In this document: piece after piece, positions 25,658 through 38,900 of the stretch | Position numbering within the stretch: the first letter of the stretch is position 1 | Layout: the number at the start of each line of letters is the position of its first letter | Origin: Rhea pennata | Lineage: Eukaryota > Chordata > Aves > Rheiformes > Rheidae | Direction of reading: 5' to 3' | Assembly: GCF_028389875.1 (NCBI RefSeq) | Contig: NC_084665.1 | Span: 20,678,001 to 20,742,000, forward strand | DNA: 64,000 nucleotides | Notes under the pieces: generated by a model | The model's input: the letters and a program-made list of their open reading frames with translations, nothing else | Databases searched by the model: none | Told to the model about the DNA's origin: nothing | Position numbers and translations under genes: made by a program

Positions 25658-28240
25658 ATGATTAGAGAGGCTGATTTGTGAGTGGTCAAATCCCTCTTCA
25701 GCCTCTCATCTTGTTTTACTCTCTTAATTTAAAAGGTAGCTCCTCAGAGAAGATTAAGTTCTCTCACTAGTAGCAGAGTCTCTTCTAAATAGCTCGGAAA
25801 CCTCCTTGTTTTATTTTTTAAAAACTGGCTATAAGTGGTACAGATTGATTTTCTTGGCAGGTTTAGCAATCACGTGCTTTTTCAAAGCACAAAAAAATAT
25901 TGCAACGAAAAAAACCCTCTCAGGACAAAGGCTAAGCTTAAAAACCTTTGATGTCGCAAAGCAGAGACATATGGCCAAGCAGAAAATGGAAAAGCAAAAG
26001 CATGTGTGGCTGTTTGTCAGATGAAAACATCACCGTGCATATGCAGTTGGGTTACAGCCCATAGAAAAGCACACAATAAGGAGAAAGAAGGTAGCCAAAG
26101 CAGCTAAAAAGCTGGAGGTCACGTGCCCGGACAGAGTGTTTGGTGGGGGCAAGGAAGGCTGGGGTAACTCATAGGTTCCTCCAGGCTTAAGAGAATTGCC
26201 AAAAAGCACTCACTAAAAGCTCATTTTTTGTAGCTTCTGATTGCTGTGGCAGTGCGTCACCATTCACCTCCAGCGCGTATGAGTCAGCTACGGGCTCTGT
26301 ACTGCATGTACCAGGAGAGATGCATTTTGAGCACTCTCTATTTAAAATCTGAAACTATCAGCATCAGAACTTTTTGGCTGGGGGAAATCAGTAATCTCCC
26401 TCTCTTCAGCACCTGGCCTCTCCAATTTCCTTTTCCTCTCCAAAAATAAAAATAAAACCCCTCTGGTGCTTAGCTGGTGTGACTCAAAGGCTTGAGGAAG
26501 GAATTTTAATTTCAGGATGCCCTTTGGAATGCTTATGGGTTCACAGGTCTTCTCTGCTCACTTCTACAGTCTTTCAATTTGATAATTTTGTGCTCAGTCA
26601 TTCTCTGAAAATTACTTTGCTTTTATTCTAAATCATATTTCGTGGATTTCTTGAGAGAGGGAGAATGAAAAAAGAAGTCAAGTTGAGGCTTCCATTGCCA
26701 ACTCAGAAGACACTTTCAGTGAGCAGGTGCTCAGAAGCGTGTGTGAAATGAGTAGGTGTTCAAAGTACCTATTACAGACCCAACTGACTCTTCCAACTTG
26801 CAAAATGGAGCGGCAGTGGTGGCACTGTTTCTCAAGCCCACGCTGAGCTATGAGATCCTTCTGGCTGAACTTGGCCCTCTTAGTGCTTTTGCTAAGCACT
26901 TATTTTGACTAAACATCATATCTAAGGAGACGGGGGCCTTTGCTCAAATTTCAGCTCCTAAAAAGCATAACTACTGTACATTATCTTTCAAGTGAAAAAA
27001 AGAAACTACTATCCGATCATAGTCCCATCTTTTCTGTGCTATTTCTGGATGAGATGTGTTAGAAATATGGCATGATGGACTGTAAAAAATAATAGCTTGA
27101 GAGCCCTTAGGCTGACTTACTGCTGTTTCACACGCAATCTGCCAAAGCCCCATGATCGTCGTGAGTCTCTTCTAGCACCGCTTTCTCCAAAGCTTTCATC
27201 ACCAGCACAGCCTATAGAACCCTTTACAGCATGATGTATCTCCAACACAATTATGTCTCATCTTATCAGTGCACGAAGGCAAACTATGGAGCGATGGCTG
27301 TCCTGCACGTGAGGTCAGTTGCATTTGGAGCCAATTGCAGGCAATGGGAACACTGTAGGACATGAGTATACACAGCAGTGAATGAAAATGCTAAATAGCT
27401 CCAACTTCTAGCAAATGATTAAGGTTACACTCTTCTATCAAGCAAGCAGTGGTGCTTGATATTTTTAAATATGAAGGAAACTCCATGCAACTCATGAAAT
27501 TAAGTGCCCTCCCAAATGATACCCCCAGATCTGCCACCAGATGGAGTACCCTCCTCAGGTACAGCCTGAACCTGGGCTTTGTACCTGCTCAACTGTGCTT
27601 TAATGAGGATTTTTTTTTTCCTTGAGGAATTCATTATGATTAATGTTTTATCAGTGAATTCCAAAGGAATTAATAGTGATTTGTCACTTAGTTTAAGGGG
27701 TTGCTGATAATTCTAATGGAACAAGAAATTAGGGTATTTAAATGTCTCCTGACACTTTTATTTAAGGGAAAAAATATACAAGACTAATTAAATTCCCAAA
27801 GCACTATTTTCACCTTAAAGAAATGGATAAAGGTTATAAGGCCTTTTCAGAAGCATGCAACTGTGTGAAGAGTTCTCCTACAAGGGGAAAAAATCAGCAC
27901 TGATTAAAGATTGCACAGAGTCCTCTGAGGGGCTGGTGGCTTCTGCACAGCGTGGTGTGCCTTCAGATGGAAATTACACAAGACAATCCAAGCCTTCTGG
28001 AAGCTGCTCAGTATGCTCAGGTACAAGAGCAAAAGGGGTAACTAGGCCTTCGTATTTGCAAACTTAGTGCAAATTCCCTTTTTATTTCTTGAATATTAGT
28101 GGAGCAATCATACAGTCACCAGGATTTACTTGCCCATGCATGATTCTACCCCTTTTCCAAACATGCTCTGGAAAGAGGTCAACCTGGCAAGAGACTCCAG
28201 GAATACGATGGTAGACTTTATCTTATCCTGGCAGACTCAC
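25658..28240. other. no gene recognised; AT-rich stretch 27.60-27.79 kb
   Basis: Non-coding. Bases 27600-27790 are AT-rich without being simple-sequence and hold several AATTC/TTAAT-type words. This texture is common in conserved non-coding elements, but conservation cannot be judged from one sequence. Confidence 0.35.
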
Positions 28241-28387
28241 CTTCTCCTTGCCTAGTCCACATGTAAATACGTAGTAGCACAAAGGTCCATGCAGCTTCAA
28301 ACATACATCCTTCTTCATCTTCCAAAAAACAGAGGTTTTCTCCCAGCACTGTGCTGCACAGAAAGAATGGGATGGCAATATTTGCTC
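28241..28387 (-). CDS. internal exon candidate, 147 bp, phase 1-1
   Basis: On the minus strand the segment follows an acceptor (CATCTATCATACAG) and ends GGAGAAG before a consensus donor, GTGAGTCTG. It is 49 codons long, phase 1 at both ends, and open in one frame. The peptide includes ANIAIPFFLCSTVLGENLC, then an acidic FLEDEEGC and a hydrophobic WTFVLLRIYMW. Codon choice (CTG, GTG, GCC) looks moderately coding-like. The polypyrimidine tract is mediocre and the open frame extends upstream of the acceptor, so chance is a serious alternative. The phase matches the candidate at 41588-41674, so the two could be joined without a frameshift. The protein is not recognised. Confidence 0.22.
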
Positions 28388-30612
28388 CTGTATGATAGAT
28401 GAATTTAGTCTTTTTCATTTTAAAAAATATTTTAAAATATTCCCTTTTAGCAGAACCATAAGAATCCTGGCTGCAAGATGAAGAAAACAGGTACTTCCAT
28501 TTAGACTGCAAAGTTCCTGGGTGAAGGAAAGTAAAACAATGATAGCTTTGTGAACCGAAACCAGTGAGAAAACTAGTTTTACAGATACTACCAATGCTTT
28601 TCTCTCTTAGGTTAGCTCACTGCTACTAAGGTAACAGAGGAAAGTTCAGCCTCATACCCAGGAAAAATTTAGGCATTCCCCATTGCTAAGTATCATCTCC
28701 TGTGCCTGTCCTCCATTCAGTTGTTAAATGACTTTAGGCAAGGAGAAGTCGTATTTCAGACACCTTAAGGTGATCCAATTTTCAGAAAGCTTTGAACACG
28801 CAAAACCAGGCCCCTAAAAATCAGTTATTAATGATTAACTCCTTGGTCTTACAATAAACAAGAGTAAGACAGGATCTGTACATATGTTCACTTATGTTTG
28901 GGCAGTGGGAAGATCATATGCCACCTTTCTAATTTTTACAACATCTTACATCCATTCAGTCTGTATTGAAATAGAGTAGAAAGTGCAAAGTTCTGGGGAA
29001 ATAGTACAGGTGCAACTGCCAGGATTTTTATAATGTCGCTGATTTAGTTAGTGATCAGCCAATCAACCTTTTCCCCTTCAAGCTGAAAAAACTGCCTTCT
29101 TATCTGTCACTACTGCCTTCCAAAACCCCTTGCAGGTATCTATTTCTTGCAAGATTTAACTACCAAGCGAACGATATATTTAAATAAGGAATCAGCAGTG
29201 CGCGCTTGCATTTCCAGCCTGAAATGTCTGTTTATTAATGTCCAAAATGACTGCTGTATAATCAGCAAAGCGAAGGGGAAAAAATACACAAGCAATACTG
29301 CCTTGTCCTCAGAACAAGTTTTATTAATATTTTGCTTTAACAAACATTGTTGTACGAAGGCATCATTTTGTTAAGTTTGCCAATGTATGGCACAAACGAA
29401 AGGAAAAATAATAGAGGCAAATTCAGCATGTAAACGGCAGATTAACAAAAGAGGCAGGTGTTAACCTATACAGCTATTATGCCATCTATTAGAAGATGTT
29501 TTGCAAGCAACAGTCTACATTTATTTTCGTTTAAGTAGAAACGTATTTTCATTTGATCAAGAAAATTGCTTTTTTTTTTAAACTTTCCTTTATATCACAA
29601 ATGTCAGGATAAGGCAAATCCTTGATGAATCATGTGGTAAAAACCCCTATTCCCCAAGAAAATAGATCCAACATACTCTGCTAAGTTTTTCATTTTAAAA
29701 GCAAAGCAGGCATGCACCGCATATAGAGAAATGTCTTTTTTTTAATTAAGTGCATAAAGCAGAACAGCGTTAATTCACAAAGAGGCTTTTTCAGTGCTTT
29801 ATAGAAAGATTTACAATTAGCTGCAGTGAGTATGTGACCCAGTATCACTATGTCTCAGGCATCTCCTTTAGAAGTCTATATGAAAGGAAACATGTCCATC
29901 GTCAGAGCAGTCACTAGCTGGAGGATTATTATGGCTAACCGTAGGGATGAGCACTTTCAAAAATAGGAGCTACACCATTAAAAGCAGATTCTGATATTTT
30001 GTATGCAAACATTGGGACTGAAGGGCTTCTATTCTCTTCTTGCCACCTGCTGGGAACAAATTTTAGTTTTAAACCAAAATCCACGAGATTGTGGGGGTAT
30101 TCCAGCTTTGATTCCTGTTTTTCTACAGAGCCTACTTTTTGCATTTCTCTAGCTTCAGCAAAATTGATGGCAACTGCAATAAGGGGCTGTGGCCCAGCCG
30201 TAATTAAAAAACTCAGCTGAAGAATTCATACTGCCCAAACATATCCTGTTTATGATTAAAAACAAAACAAATTCCACCTGAAGAAAGAAAGATATAGACA
30301 TATCTGAAAATTGTACTGCAAGGTTTTAATCAACTCATGCATTTTCTTCCTTTACATTTCCTATCGTAGCTGCACCCTCTGCTGCTGCATCTTCAGGCAA
30401 ACATTTCACGGTTTCGAAGACTTGCTGCTGTTCAAGGACCAAGGTTAAATGAAAATAGCAATGAAATTACTGTCAGAGGTTATAAGGAGAGCGTCTAATG
30501 TGAAGCATTTTTGTAGTTATTTATTTTTTTATCAGTGGGCCTTCACAAGGAGTTTAAGGATTCTTTGTCTCTGTATCTTATCACACCGCCATAGCCAATC
30601 TTCCAGGTGGCT
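28388..30612. other. AT-rich non-coding stretch
   Basis: No exon or named repeat recognised. Confidence 0.4.
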
Positions 30613-30664
30613 CTTTGTGTCCCTCACCAAAACTGGGGTTTCAAACTGTTTGAGGGACACAAAG
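30613..30664. repeat. perfect inverted repeat, 14-bp arms, 24-nt loop
   Basis: The arm CTTTGTGTCCCTCA (30613-30626) is exactly complementary to TGAGGGACACAAAG (30651-30664). An RNA of this region would form a stable hairpin with a 24-nt loop. The stem is shorter than a typical miRNA precursor. No repeat family is recognised. Confidence 0.9.
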
Positions 30665-31791
30665 TATGTATCTAGCAGCAGCCTACAGCTCACTTAACAT
30701 TGCACATGGCAGCAATATCATCAGAGTTAAATGCAGAGAGGACTGGATACTCTTTGGGATAAATCGTCATGGCTCTACTGGGATCAGTTTACACCAGCTG
30801 AGGACACGGCTGCTCAGGTTTCCCTCGATGTTTTGAACAGCCCAAAGCAACTCCGTTTGCAGATTCATCCCTGCCCTATAGAGGTGGTTCCCTCCCCATA
30901 CTAGATAAAGTAAGAACCCTTCAATCCTTGTCTTTTCCCAGGGAACACACAGAAGGAGAATTAACAGGAGACACCTATTGCATTTATTGCTCTTCCTCCT
31001 GAGATATGTTTCCACTCCTCCCCCTTCTGTTATGACAGGTTGATTAAATCAGAATCATCGGATATGGAAAACAAACAGCAACACCGTAGGTGGGCATCAT
31101 GCAGATAAACGATCTGACTGTAAAACTGGAATTGACTGGAAACAAGGTGAAGGAACAACAGGAGAAACATCGCAGAGCAAAAGGCATGTTCTGCTGAGCT
31201 AACAGGAGTGGGAAAGAAAACCAACACCGATGCTTCAATAGGAAGGAGGAGTCCAAAATGCAGGACTAGAGGCAGCAGAGCTAGCAAATTTAGGATCACC
31301 TAGCAATACTGTAAAACCGATTAACAGGCTCGTTCAGCTCATTCTTTTCTTCCAAAGCAGATCCTGTTCACCGTTACACATCCCCCAACCTCCAGAAAGT
31401 AACCCATGCTGACGCAGCTCACTCTGATCTTCTCCAGTGCTAGCGTCAGGTAGGCTAGAACACCACAGGAGCTGGCACGTGGGAACATCCGTCTGATCCC
31501 CCAGCAAGCACATGGGCCAGAGCTGCGCACTGCAAAGTACGAGGCAGCACTTCTCCGGGCCATGTGCTCACAGTACCACCTGGGGGGGTTTAGCATTTTC
31601 CTCTCTACTCAGTGCTTATCTTGACACCCTTTCAAATCAATCAGGAGCTGACAGCCATCATCAAATGCTACGGCCAAGGCTATGTGTCACATTTTGCTCA
31701 CAGTTACACCAACAGAAATGCTATCATCACACTTACTATACCTGGGATAAGCCTAAATCATAGCAGGATGGATATATCTCCATGTCCTTTC

Positions 31792-31793
<2 letters not shown>
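30665..31793. other. no gene recognised
   Basis: Short hydrophobic minus-strand ORFs (30767-31015, 31030-31299) lack splice or start support and are treated as chance. Confidence 0.4.

Positions 31794-31823
<30 letters not shown>
31794..31823. repeat. poly(T) tract, T30
   Basis: Uninterrupted T30, that is poly(A) on the minus strand. Confidence 0.95.
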
Positions 31824-31825
<2 letters not shown>

Positions 31826-32319
31826 CAGCTAGTAAATAACTGTTTGGGGATGTGTGCATATTTTTTTTGAGGAGGAGAAAAAACACTAACATGGTTTAAA
31901 ATGGTCCGATTATTACCAGCAGCACTGTAAAACTCAAAGATTTTGTAGCACACCACGCCCTGGACACAGGTTGCATGTTCTTCCACCCCGCACACTGTCT
32001 GTCGAGTTCATTTACAGCGTGGCTGATGAACGCACGCTGTTCCTTTTCAACAAATTTCAGCGCAGCATTTGCTGGCAGAACAATTGACATATGGCGGGAC
32101 ATTCTTATCCAAATAACTGTTAATTGCTTATTTTCTTCTCCCCTAATTAGAAAACCCCCACGCATATGCAGTAGGAAGTACAATGAGGGCTTGCACAAGG
32201 TATGGTGTGAAGCTGTTGAAGCTGGAAGCCGTATTGGAAGGTGCCTGGCGGGCAGAACGCCTGTTATCCTCTGTCCCTCACAGGGTCCCATGCCTACAGG
32301 GATTTTAAGGACATACCTA

Positions 32320-34075
32320 GAGCAGAGGCTTGAGGCGCGTGGGCGTAGCGAGGGCCGAGGGAGCCTGATCGAGGGTCCCGACGGTCCAAGGCCACGTGTG
32401 TGGTTTGCGTAGGAGATGCCCGCACGGGCGCCATGCGAGGCGTCTGCCAGGCATGGTTTAGCCGTAAGGGGCCGCGGACCCCTCCTTTGGGCCACAAAGC
32501 AGCAGGGCGAAGGAAAGGCCGGGGCCGCGGGGCCGGCGAGGCGAGCAGGGCACCAGCCCAGATGGTTTGGAGAGCTTGGAGCCGCCTTCTGTCAAACGCC
32601 TTGCGCGGGGAGGGCTGCTGGCACTCACCACACGCGGGTTATAATCCTTTGTGGCCATTCATGTTCTCACAGCAAATCTCTGTTTACATCCTAGGGAACA
32701 GTTTTAAGGAGGAGAAATTAAAAAAGGAAGAAGAAGGGAGGATGAACTTGCTCCCACAAGTTGCCTGCGGACAGTACTGCAATCGGGAACGAAGGTAAAG
32801 GTGCTAGAAAAGGGATGAGCCCCGAAAGGCTAACGGTGTGAGCAGGGAGGAAGGCAGAGGGACCCAATATAACACAGGGACTCGTGGTTCAGAAGAAACT
32901 GTTGTAATTGCAGGGATGGTTGCAAAACATTGTCAGAACTGGGAAGTTATGTTTCTTTCCAACAGGTTTACAGAACAAAACGCAATGGAGAACAAAGAGA
33001 AATTAAAGCAAGGAGGCATTTCCCCGTAGCTCCCTCCCCTCCCAACCCGTGGAGCGCCTCTGCGTGCTCTTTTCTGCGAGAGGTCGCAACGATGCCGTAC
33101 GATGTCGGTGCCTGCCGTTCAGCCATCGTCCGCCGGCCTCGTCTCGCGTGGCGCTCCTTCGTGACGGCGGTGGCAGGGCGAGAGAGAGAGAGAAAAGAGC
33201 AGGGGAAAACGGAAAAAAGACACGGTGCGTTAAATTGCTATCGAAAGCCTTCGCAGACCTTGCACATACCACAAGGTTTATATGGAAAAGACAGTATTAT
33301 TTCTACAGCGTGCCCCACGAGCACGGCAGCCGGTAGGTGCGCAACCGCACGGCACTTCTCCCTGCCGCCAAGCACAACCCGACGAGCTCGGTGTGTGCGT
33401 CCGCCTTGACGGGCTACCGTAACAACCAGCCCGCAGCTTCGTGCACACGTGGCTTCTCCGAGTCACCGCGGCCTGGCGAGATGCCCCGCGAATCCACCTG
33501 CCCCTGTGCCGCAGCTCAGCCCCGGGGCTCCCCGAGGAACCCGGGCCTCCTCCCGCCTTCCGTGTTCACTCCGTCAGCGAGGCAAAGGCAGTGATTTGCC
33601 TCCTTGAGGGGCGGGCGACCGAGCAGCAGCCCCTGTCTGCTCTTCGGCTCGCATGAGCTCCTGGCACGCGGTGAACCTCTCCGCCTTCCTCCGTCTGACC
33701 CTTTGCACAGGGCCTTGCTTATCCTGGCCCCAGCAATCACTTTGTCACCATCTTCTCCCCTGCTTCCTGACCACTGGGTTTTGCTCAGAAAGTGGCTTTT
33801 GGGCATGCTTAAAATAATCACGGCTTTTCTGCCCCAGCGAACAAATACGCCCCACCAGCCACAATTATCACCATAGCACCAAAGCGCCGTGAAGGAAATT
33901 GCTCACCCAGACGCTCGCCTGACCTAAAACAGATACGGCCCAAAGCAGCTCTGCGGCGATCCCGGGGTCCGCAGGCTCGCCGCAACGCGCCAACGAACCA
34001 CAGGAATCTCTGGCTGTGGTCTGAAGAGTAAACGCGGCCACGGAAATGAGGGATGCCGAGCCGCAGCGCTAATTA
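32320..34075. promoter_or_regulatory. CpG island (densest 33.04-33.24 and 33.30-33.68 kb)
   Basis: This is the only extended CpG-rich stretch in the window. Bases 33045-33180 alone hold about twenty CpG dinucleotides, while most of the window is strongly CpG-depleted as expected of methylated vertebrate DNA. Unmethylated CpG islands normally mark promoters. Donor-like sites leave it in both directions: GTGAGTGCC on the minus strand at about 32628, and AAG/GTAAAG on the plus strand at 32794/32795. It could therefore be a bidirectional, alternative or non-coding-RNA promoter. Several ORFs of 90-199 codons overlap here on both strands, which GC-rich DNA produces by chance. No protein was recognised. 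Confidence 0.65.
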
Positions 34076-35833
34076 GGGTTGTTTTTTTTCCATAGCAACA
34101 TGCTACCAATTCTGCCCTGTGTTTCCACTGCTGGAGCCTTCCCAGCTCTATTAGGCGCCTTGGTGCTAGACCTTGCAATGTTTTTTAGCAATACTACATT
34201 AAAATACTAAATGCAGTAACTGAAGGGATCTCCTTGGCTCTGAAAGACCCTGGGGAGTGCTGTGCTTTGAAGTTTAACAAGCTGATCAATCCCCCTTCTG
34301 CAGACCCGCTCCTTGCAATTAAAACAGTGGCAATAGGGTTGGGAGGACTTAAGTAGAGAGCTGGGAAGAATTCAATTTTTACTTCTAATCCTGTACATGC
34401 CATTAAAATGCCAGGAAAATCATTTTGGGCCCCTGGCTCAGGCCCCTTCATTTCTGAAGGGTGCCAGTATAGCAAGACCTTGCATGGAACTGGAGAGATT
34501 TATCAATTAACTGCTAATTGTAGTATTATTCTTCTGAACTTCACCTTCATAAAGCAAAAAGGACTCCATCCCAAACACTCAGACACTAATTTCCATGGGA
34601 AAATACAGCACAAAATACAGACTTCCTTCGGATCATGTGAAAGCAGTAATAACTGTCAAATACATTTTTTTATACTAATGTAGGGTATTAACCTTTCAAT
34701 GTATTTTTAACAGTGAGGATTTTACTAGTTTCTTTTCCTTCCTTTCTTTAACAGAGCATAAAATCAGAAGCTAGAAAAAGGGATGTAAACAGGAAGAACT
34801 GTGGAAGCAGTATTTTAATTTCAAGGGGTCTTCCTAGTTTTGCTTCAGTACTTTTCAAAGGGCCCCCGTCGGCCCCATTTCTCATTCCAGCAGCACGGCA
34901 GTGTACTGTCAATATGCTGACAAGGACAAAGGGTATGCTCTGCAATAAGACCTTGTATTTTAAATCTCCATGATACAGCTGCCACTGTTGTGAAGCTTCT
35001 ATATTTGATCTTCAGCTACATGAAATCCCATTATAAGCATAAATAACACATCTTGCTGTATATGATATTGGCATCTTATAATAACCCTCCACAGAGGGAG
35101 TGTTGTGTATTAATGCTTTAAAATGTCCTGCTGAGATAGGAATCACAGCAGCTTTTTGTAATTGAGGGTGGGCCTTGGACTTTTGTCTTGCTAGCAAATT
35201 ATTCATTTTTATCTAGGGGTAAGGCTATTTAAGTACATGAACAATTCTGCTGCAGTAACCAGCGTTGTGCACTCCTGCAACAGCACTGTCACTCAGTGTG
35301 TAAAGCAGCAAAGCTCCAAAAAGCAGCTCACTGACTTTGCTTTGCTTTACAGCAGTCTAGTTAGAAGTGACGTTAGGCATTGGAGAGCCAAGGGCAATAA
35401 ACCCTTCACGACATGAACCTGTTGTTCCCAGAATACAGATTGCACAGAACTGAACTTGGTTTCCAACCAGTATAAATTGCTTGTCATTTTCCTAAGCAAT
35501 ACCAAAAATTGTTCACTCAGTTACTCTTCCATTGCTTATTTTGATGCTGTCTTGCCTTCTGATGATCTAAGACTATGCACCGTCTAAATCCATTACAGTC
35601 TCAAAAAACTATTATAATATTAACTGGATAAAACAAGTCTACTGGATATTTTTATTTTTTTGCATAATATAAGCTATATTGCCCAAATTCTTTTTCTTTA
35701 TATTCTGTCTTTCTTTCTATTTTTTTGTGAACTCTAACTTTAATTACGGTCATTTCTAAATCTAGTTTTCAAGTGGAAGCTGCAGGCAAAATGCATGCTT
35801 GCTATAGGGGGAAAATAGCCATAAGTGTCTTAC
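34076..35833. other. no gene recognised
   Basis: Composition returns to AT-rich. No splice-supported exon or named repeat was seen. Confidence 0.4.
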
Positions 35834-35911
35834 CTATTAGTTAAGCTTCCAGCTCTGTGTCTGTAGGGTCGCTTGGGTTGCTTATACTTTCAACTTGACT
35901 ATTCATTTCAG
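35834..35911 (-). CDS. candidate exon ending a reading frame (alternative or last coding exon)
   Basis: On the minus strand a strong acceptor (TATCTTGTTTTGTTTTCAG) precedes a 78-bp segment that ends AATAG before a consensus donor, GTAAGACAC. Only the phase-1 frame is open. It reads (A)EMNSQVESISNPSDPTD and TELEA, then a TAA stop nine bases before the donor. This phase matches the candidate at 41588-41674, whose last base would complete the first codon. Both peptides are acidic and Ser/Glu-rich, as if from one disordered region. A stop shortly before a splice donor fits an alternatively included exon that truncates the protein. Its identity is unknown. Confidence 0.35.
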
Positions 35912-38900
35912 CTGAAAACAAAACAAGATAGTTGTCAAATTCTATCTATAACACACGTTAAGTTTATCACATTGACTAACAACTGCTTCTAATCCAAAGG
36001 GGACAGAGTTCAATTACTGCATTAAAAAGCATTTCTTAGAAAGGGAGGTTTTTCACACCAGCCATGCTAATGAGGTCTGCAGATCTCTTCACCTCCCTTT
36101 GTGACACCAAAAAGGATTCCTTGCACAGAGTCTTTGGCTGATATAGCAAAATCCTTGATTTGAACATCCTCAGGCTTTTGACTAAGTTCCAGGCTGGAAC
36201 CTGGACTGAGCTGTGGCCTGAATGTGGCTCCATCTCTAAGTGCAGAGAAGCTGCCTCACGATGTCCTTCAACTGCAAATTGTCGTAGCCTACGGGAAGAA
36301 TTCAGGGGAACTATTCCTATACTTACTAGTGCACTGTTAATTTATGAAAACAACCTTATTTTTTCATTTAAAATTACTGAAAAAGAAGAAGCAATTTAAG
36401 GATTAAATTAATTTCAATATGACTTTTGTAAAAATTTCATGGAAACTATGGCATGTGCGATCAGTCCTATGTAGACTGAATACAAAGGGGTTACTTCAGG
36501 AGATGTGTTTTTAGTATTAGTATTTGTTCTAGAAGGAATTTTACTGAGGCCATTTATATTAACACTTCGTTTAAAAAACTTTGTTATATATTGCAGTATC
36601 AGCTGCAGAATATGGGTGATTTGATGTGAGTGACAGGGAAAAAACTCAAATTTGAATGAAAGATTTAGAAATTAAGGGAAGGGGGGGACCCCAAATCAAT
36701 AACTCTGCTACTTGGAGCCAGGCAGTATGATCTCTGAGTCAATATCATGTCAATACACCTGTTAGGATTTTGATGAATTATTTGTAAATTATTCATCATA
36801 CATATGCAGAACAGATACTGTAATGGCTTCCTGGATATATGCAATGAATAATAAGAAAAGTATCTGCTCCTGATTATTGAGCTCTGATGCACATCCCATT
36901 TAGCTATGTTGTGTTCTTTATATGCATTTGCATAGCAAAGACAGGATGCTTAATAAAAAATCATTAAGAAAAGACTGCTGTGCACTGATGACAGCAGCTT
37001 TGCTCAGCCTCATTATGTCAGCCAATTTCACTTGGCTTGGCTTTCTGAAAGCACCATGAGGCTTCGCTCACAATTTTACAGAGGTCGCTTTAGGAATGAA
37101 AGTTTCATTTGAAACCGAGGTTCAGCTCTGTCAGCATCCAAAATGAGTATACCTCCTCTCCCCTTTTTCTTTTTAATGGCTACAAGCAGCCTACCCTGCT
37201 CTTGCAGGTAGTACCTCATGTTCAGATGGCCAAATCACAGACCACCCAGGCGTGCTTTGAAGGCGACCCCATCCCATCCTTCTCACGCGGGAGAAACCCT
37301 GCAACATCACTCAAGCTCTGCAGGCATCCTGAAACCTTTTCTTGTTAGTGGGAAAGAAATAAAATCATCAGATTGGATTGTTTTGCCAATGAAAATCGCA
37401 GATGGGCATCTGGAATCACCAGAGGGGAAAAAAACGCACTGTGCTTGCAGCAGATTGCTTGGAAGTGCTAGGGCACCTGCAAGTTTTGGTTTTAGCGTTT
37501 TTCTGCACTTCTGACTATGCTCAGCTCTTGATGTTGGCACTGATTGGGACAGAAAGATCTTGTAGCTGAAGGACAAGCTTCTTCAGACCATGGGGTGAGA
37601 CGTCACTGCAAGGCCACCTACATAATCCTCTGTGTTGAGCTGGTAAAATAGCACAGCAGTAGAGCACATAGTGCAACTGCAGAGGGAAGAACTGCCATGG
37701 GGAACACAGGAGATGACAAGCATATACCTACCTAGGCCAGCACAAGTTAGTGTCAGACCTATGAGGTTAGCCAAGCCATAAGCAGCCTTCTTGCCTCTCA
37801 CTAAGGTTTCTGGAAGCATTAAACTGCTAACATAAGTTAGCAGGCTTTTTACACCTGCAGCACCGCCATACAAAGGCCAGAAGCACAGCATCTCTGGAAA
37901 GTGCCAGAAGTTCAAGGAGGCTGTCCATCTCCTAAACTCAGTGTTACCCACTCCCTGTGCTGTAGCAAAATGGGGGGGGGGGGGATTGCAGTGGAAATGG
38001 ACCTTTCTCTCTGTACTTCTGTGTTCTGGTTTTTCTTAAATTTTGACCTGCCGGAGAGTACCTGTCCACATCTTCCCTCTCCATCTGTGAGCTCTCTGGC
38101 AGCTCTTAGTTCATGACTCGAGAAGGATTTCCCCTCAAAAGCAAGCAAGTGCCCCTGAAGAGGAGCAGGCCAGCACTGAAATAACCCAGCACACTTTTGC
38201 CAAAGAGCTGTAGTTTCTGCTGAATTGGGGGATGTGGTTCAGCAGCAAGTATCCTCTTAAAGGTCAGGTAGCCAGGAGTTACAGCTCATCATCTAAGTAA
38301 AAAGGACAGGTAAATGGGAGAATGGAAAACTAAGTTTAGAGTTGTCTGTGTGAGAGAGAGCATTCTTCCCCCAAAGGATATTATGCTGCAGACCTGGGTG
38401 GCAGATGACAGAAAAGTATTATTGTATTGATTTAAATAGGAGCTCAGTCAGACTTGTATTGCAAAAATAATCTCTCTCTTCAGCTTCTCCCTAAACAATG
38501 TTTCACTTTGCATTTATATAACTTAGCTATAGCACATTTAACTATAACTCCAGATTGTTCATGGAAGAAAACCATGTCTATTTTGAACCAAACCTACTGT
38601 GCTGTGATGGGATATGTGCATCTTTTTACTTAATAGTTACTTGTTTCTTGGATATTACTTCAACAACACAACATACAGGATGGTGTTAGCTGTGTCAGAG
38701 CTTGCTTTTATATTGCTTCTGCAAATCACGTGAAGGTCAGGTTACTGTGATCACATTCATCAACTTGCACTGGCTTATGAAACAATTGGAAGTTTTGGGT
38801 TTGACACTTCCTTTGAGATCTCTTCAGCTTTTTCTTTCCTGCTATTGTGTCAGCAAGTCAAGACACAGCTTTCCAAAGTCTTGAAATAAAAAGAACAAAT

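Noticed and set aside
31896..32495. 199-codon minus-strand frame entering the CpG island
   Set aside because: Length explained by GC-rich sequence at one end; no domain recognised; competing frames on the other strand.
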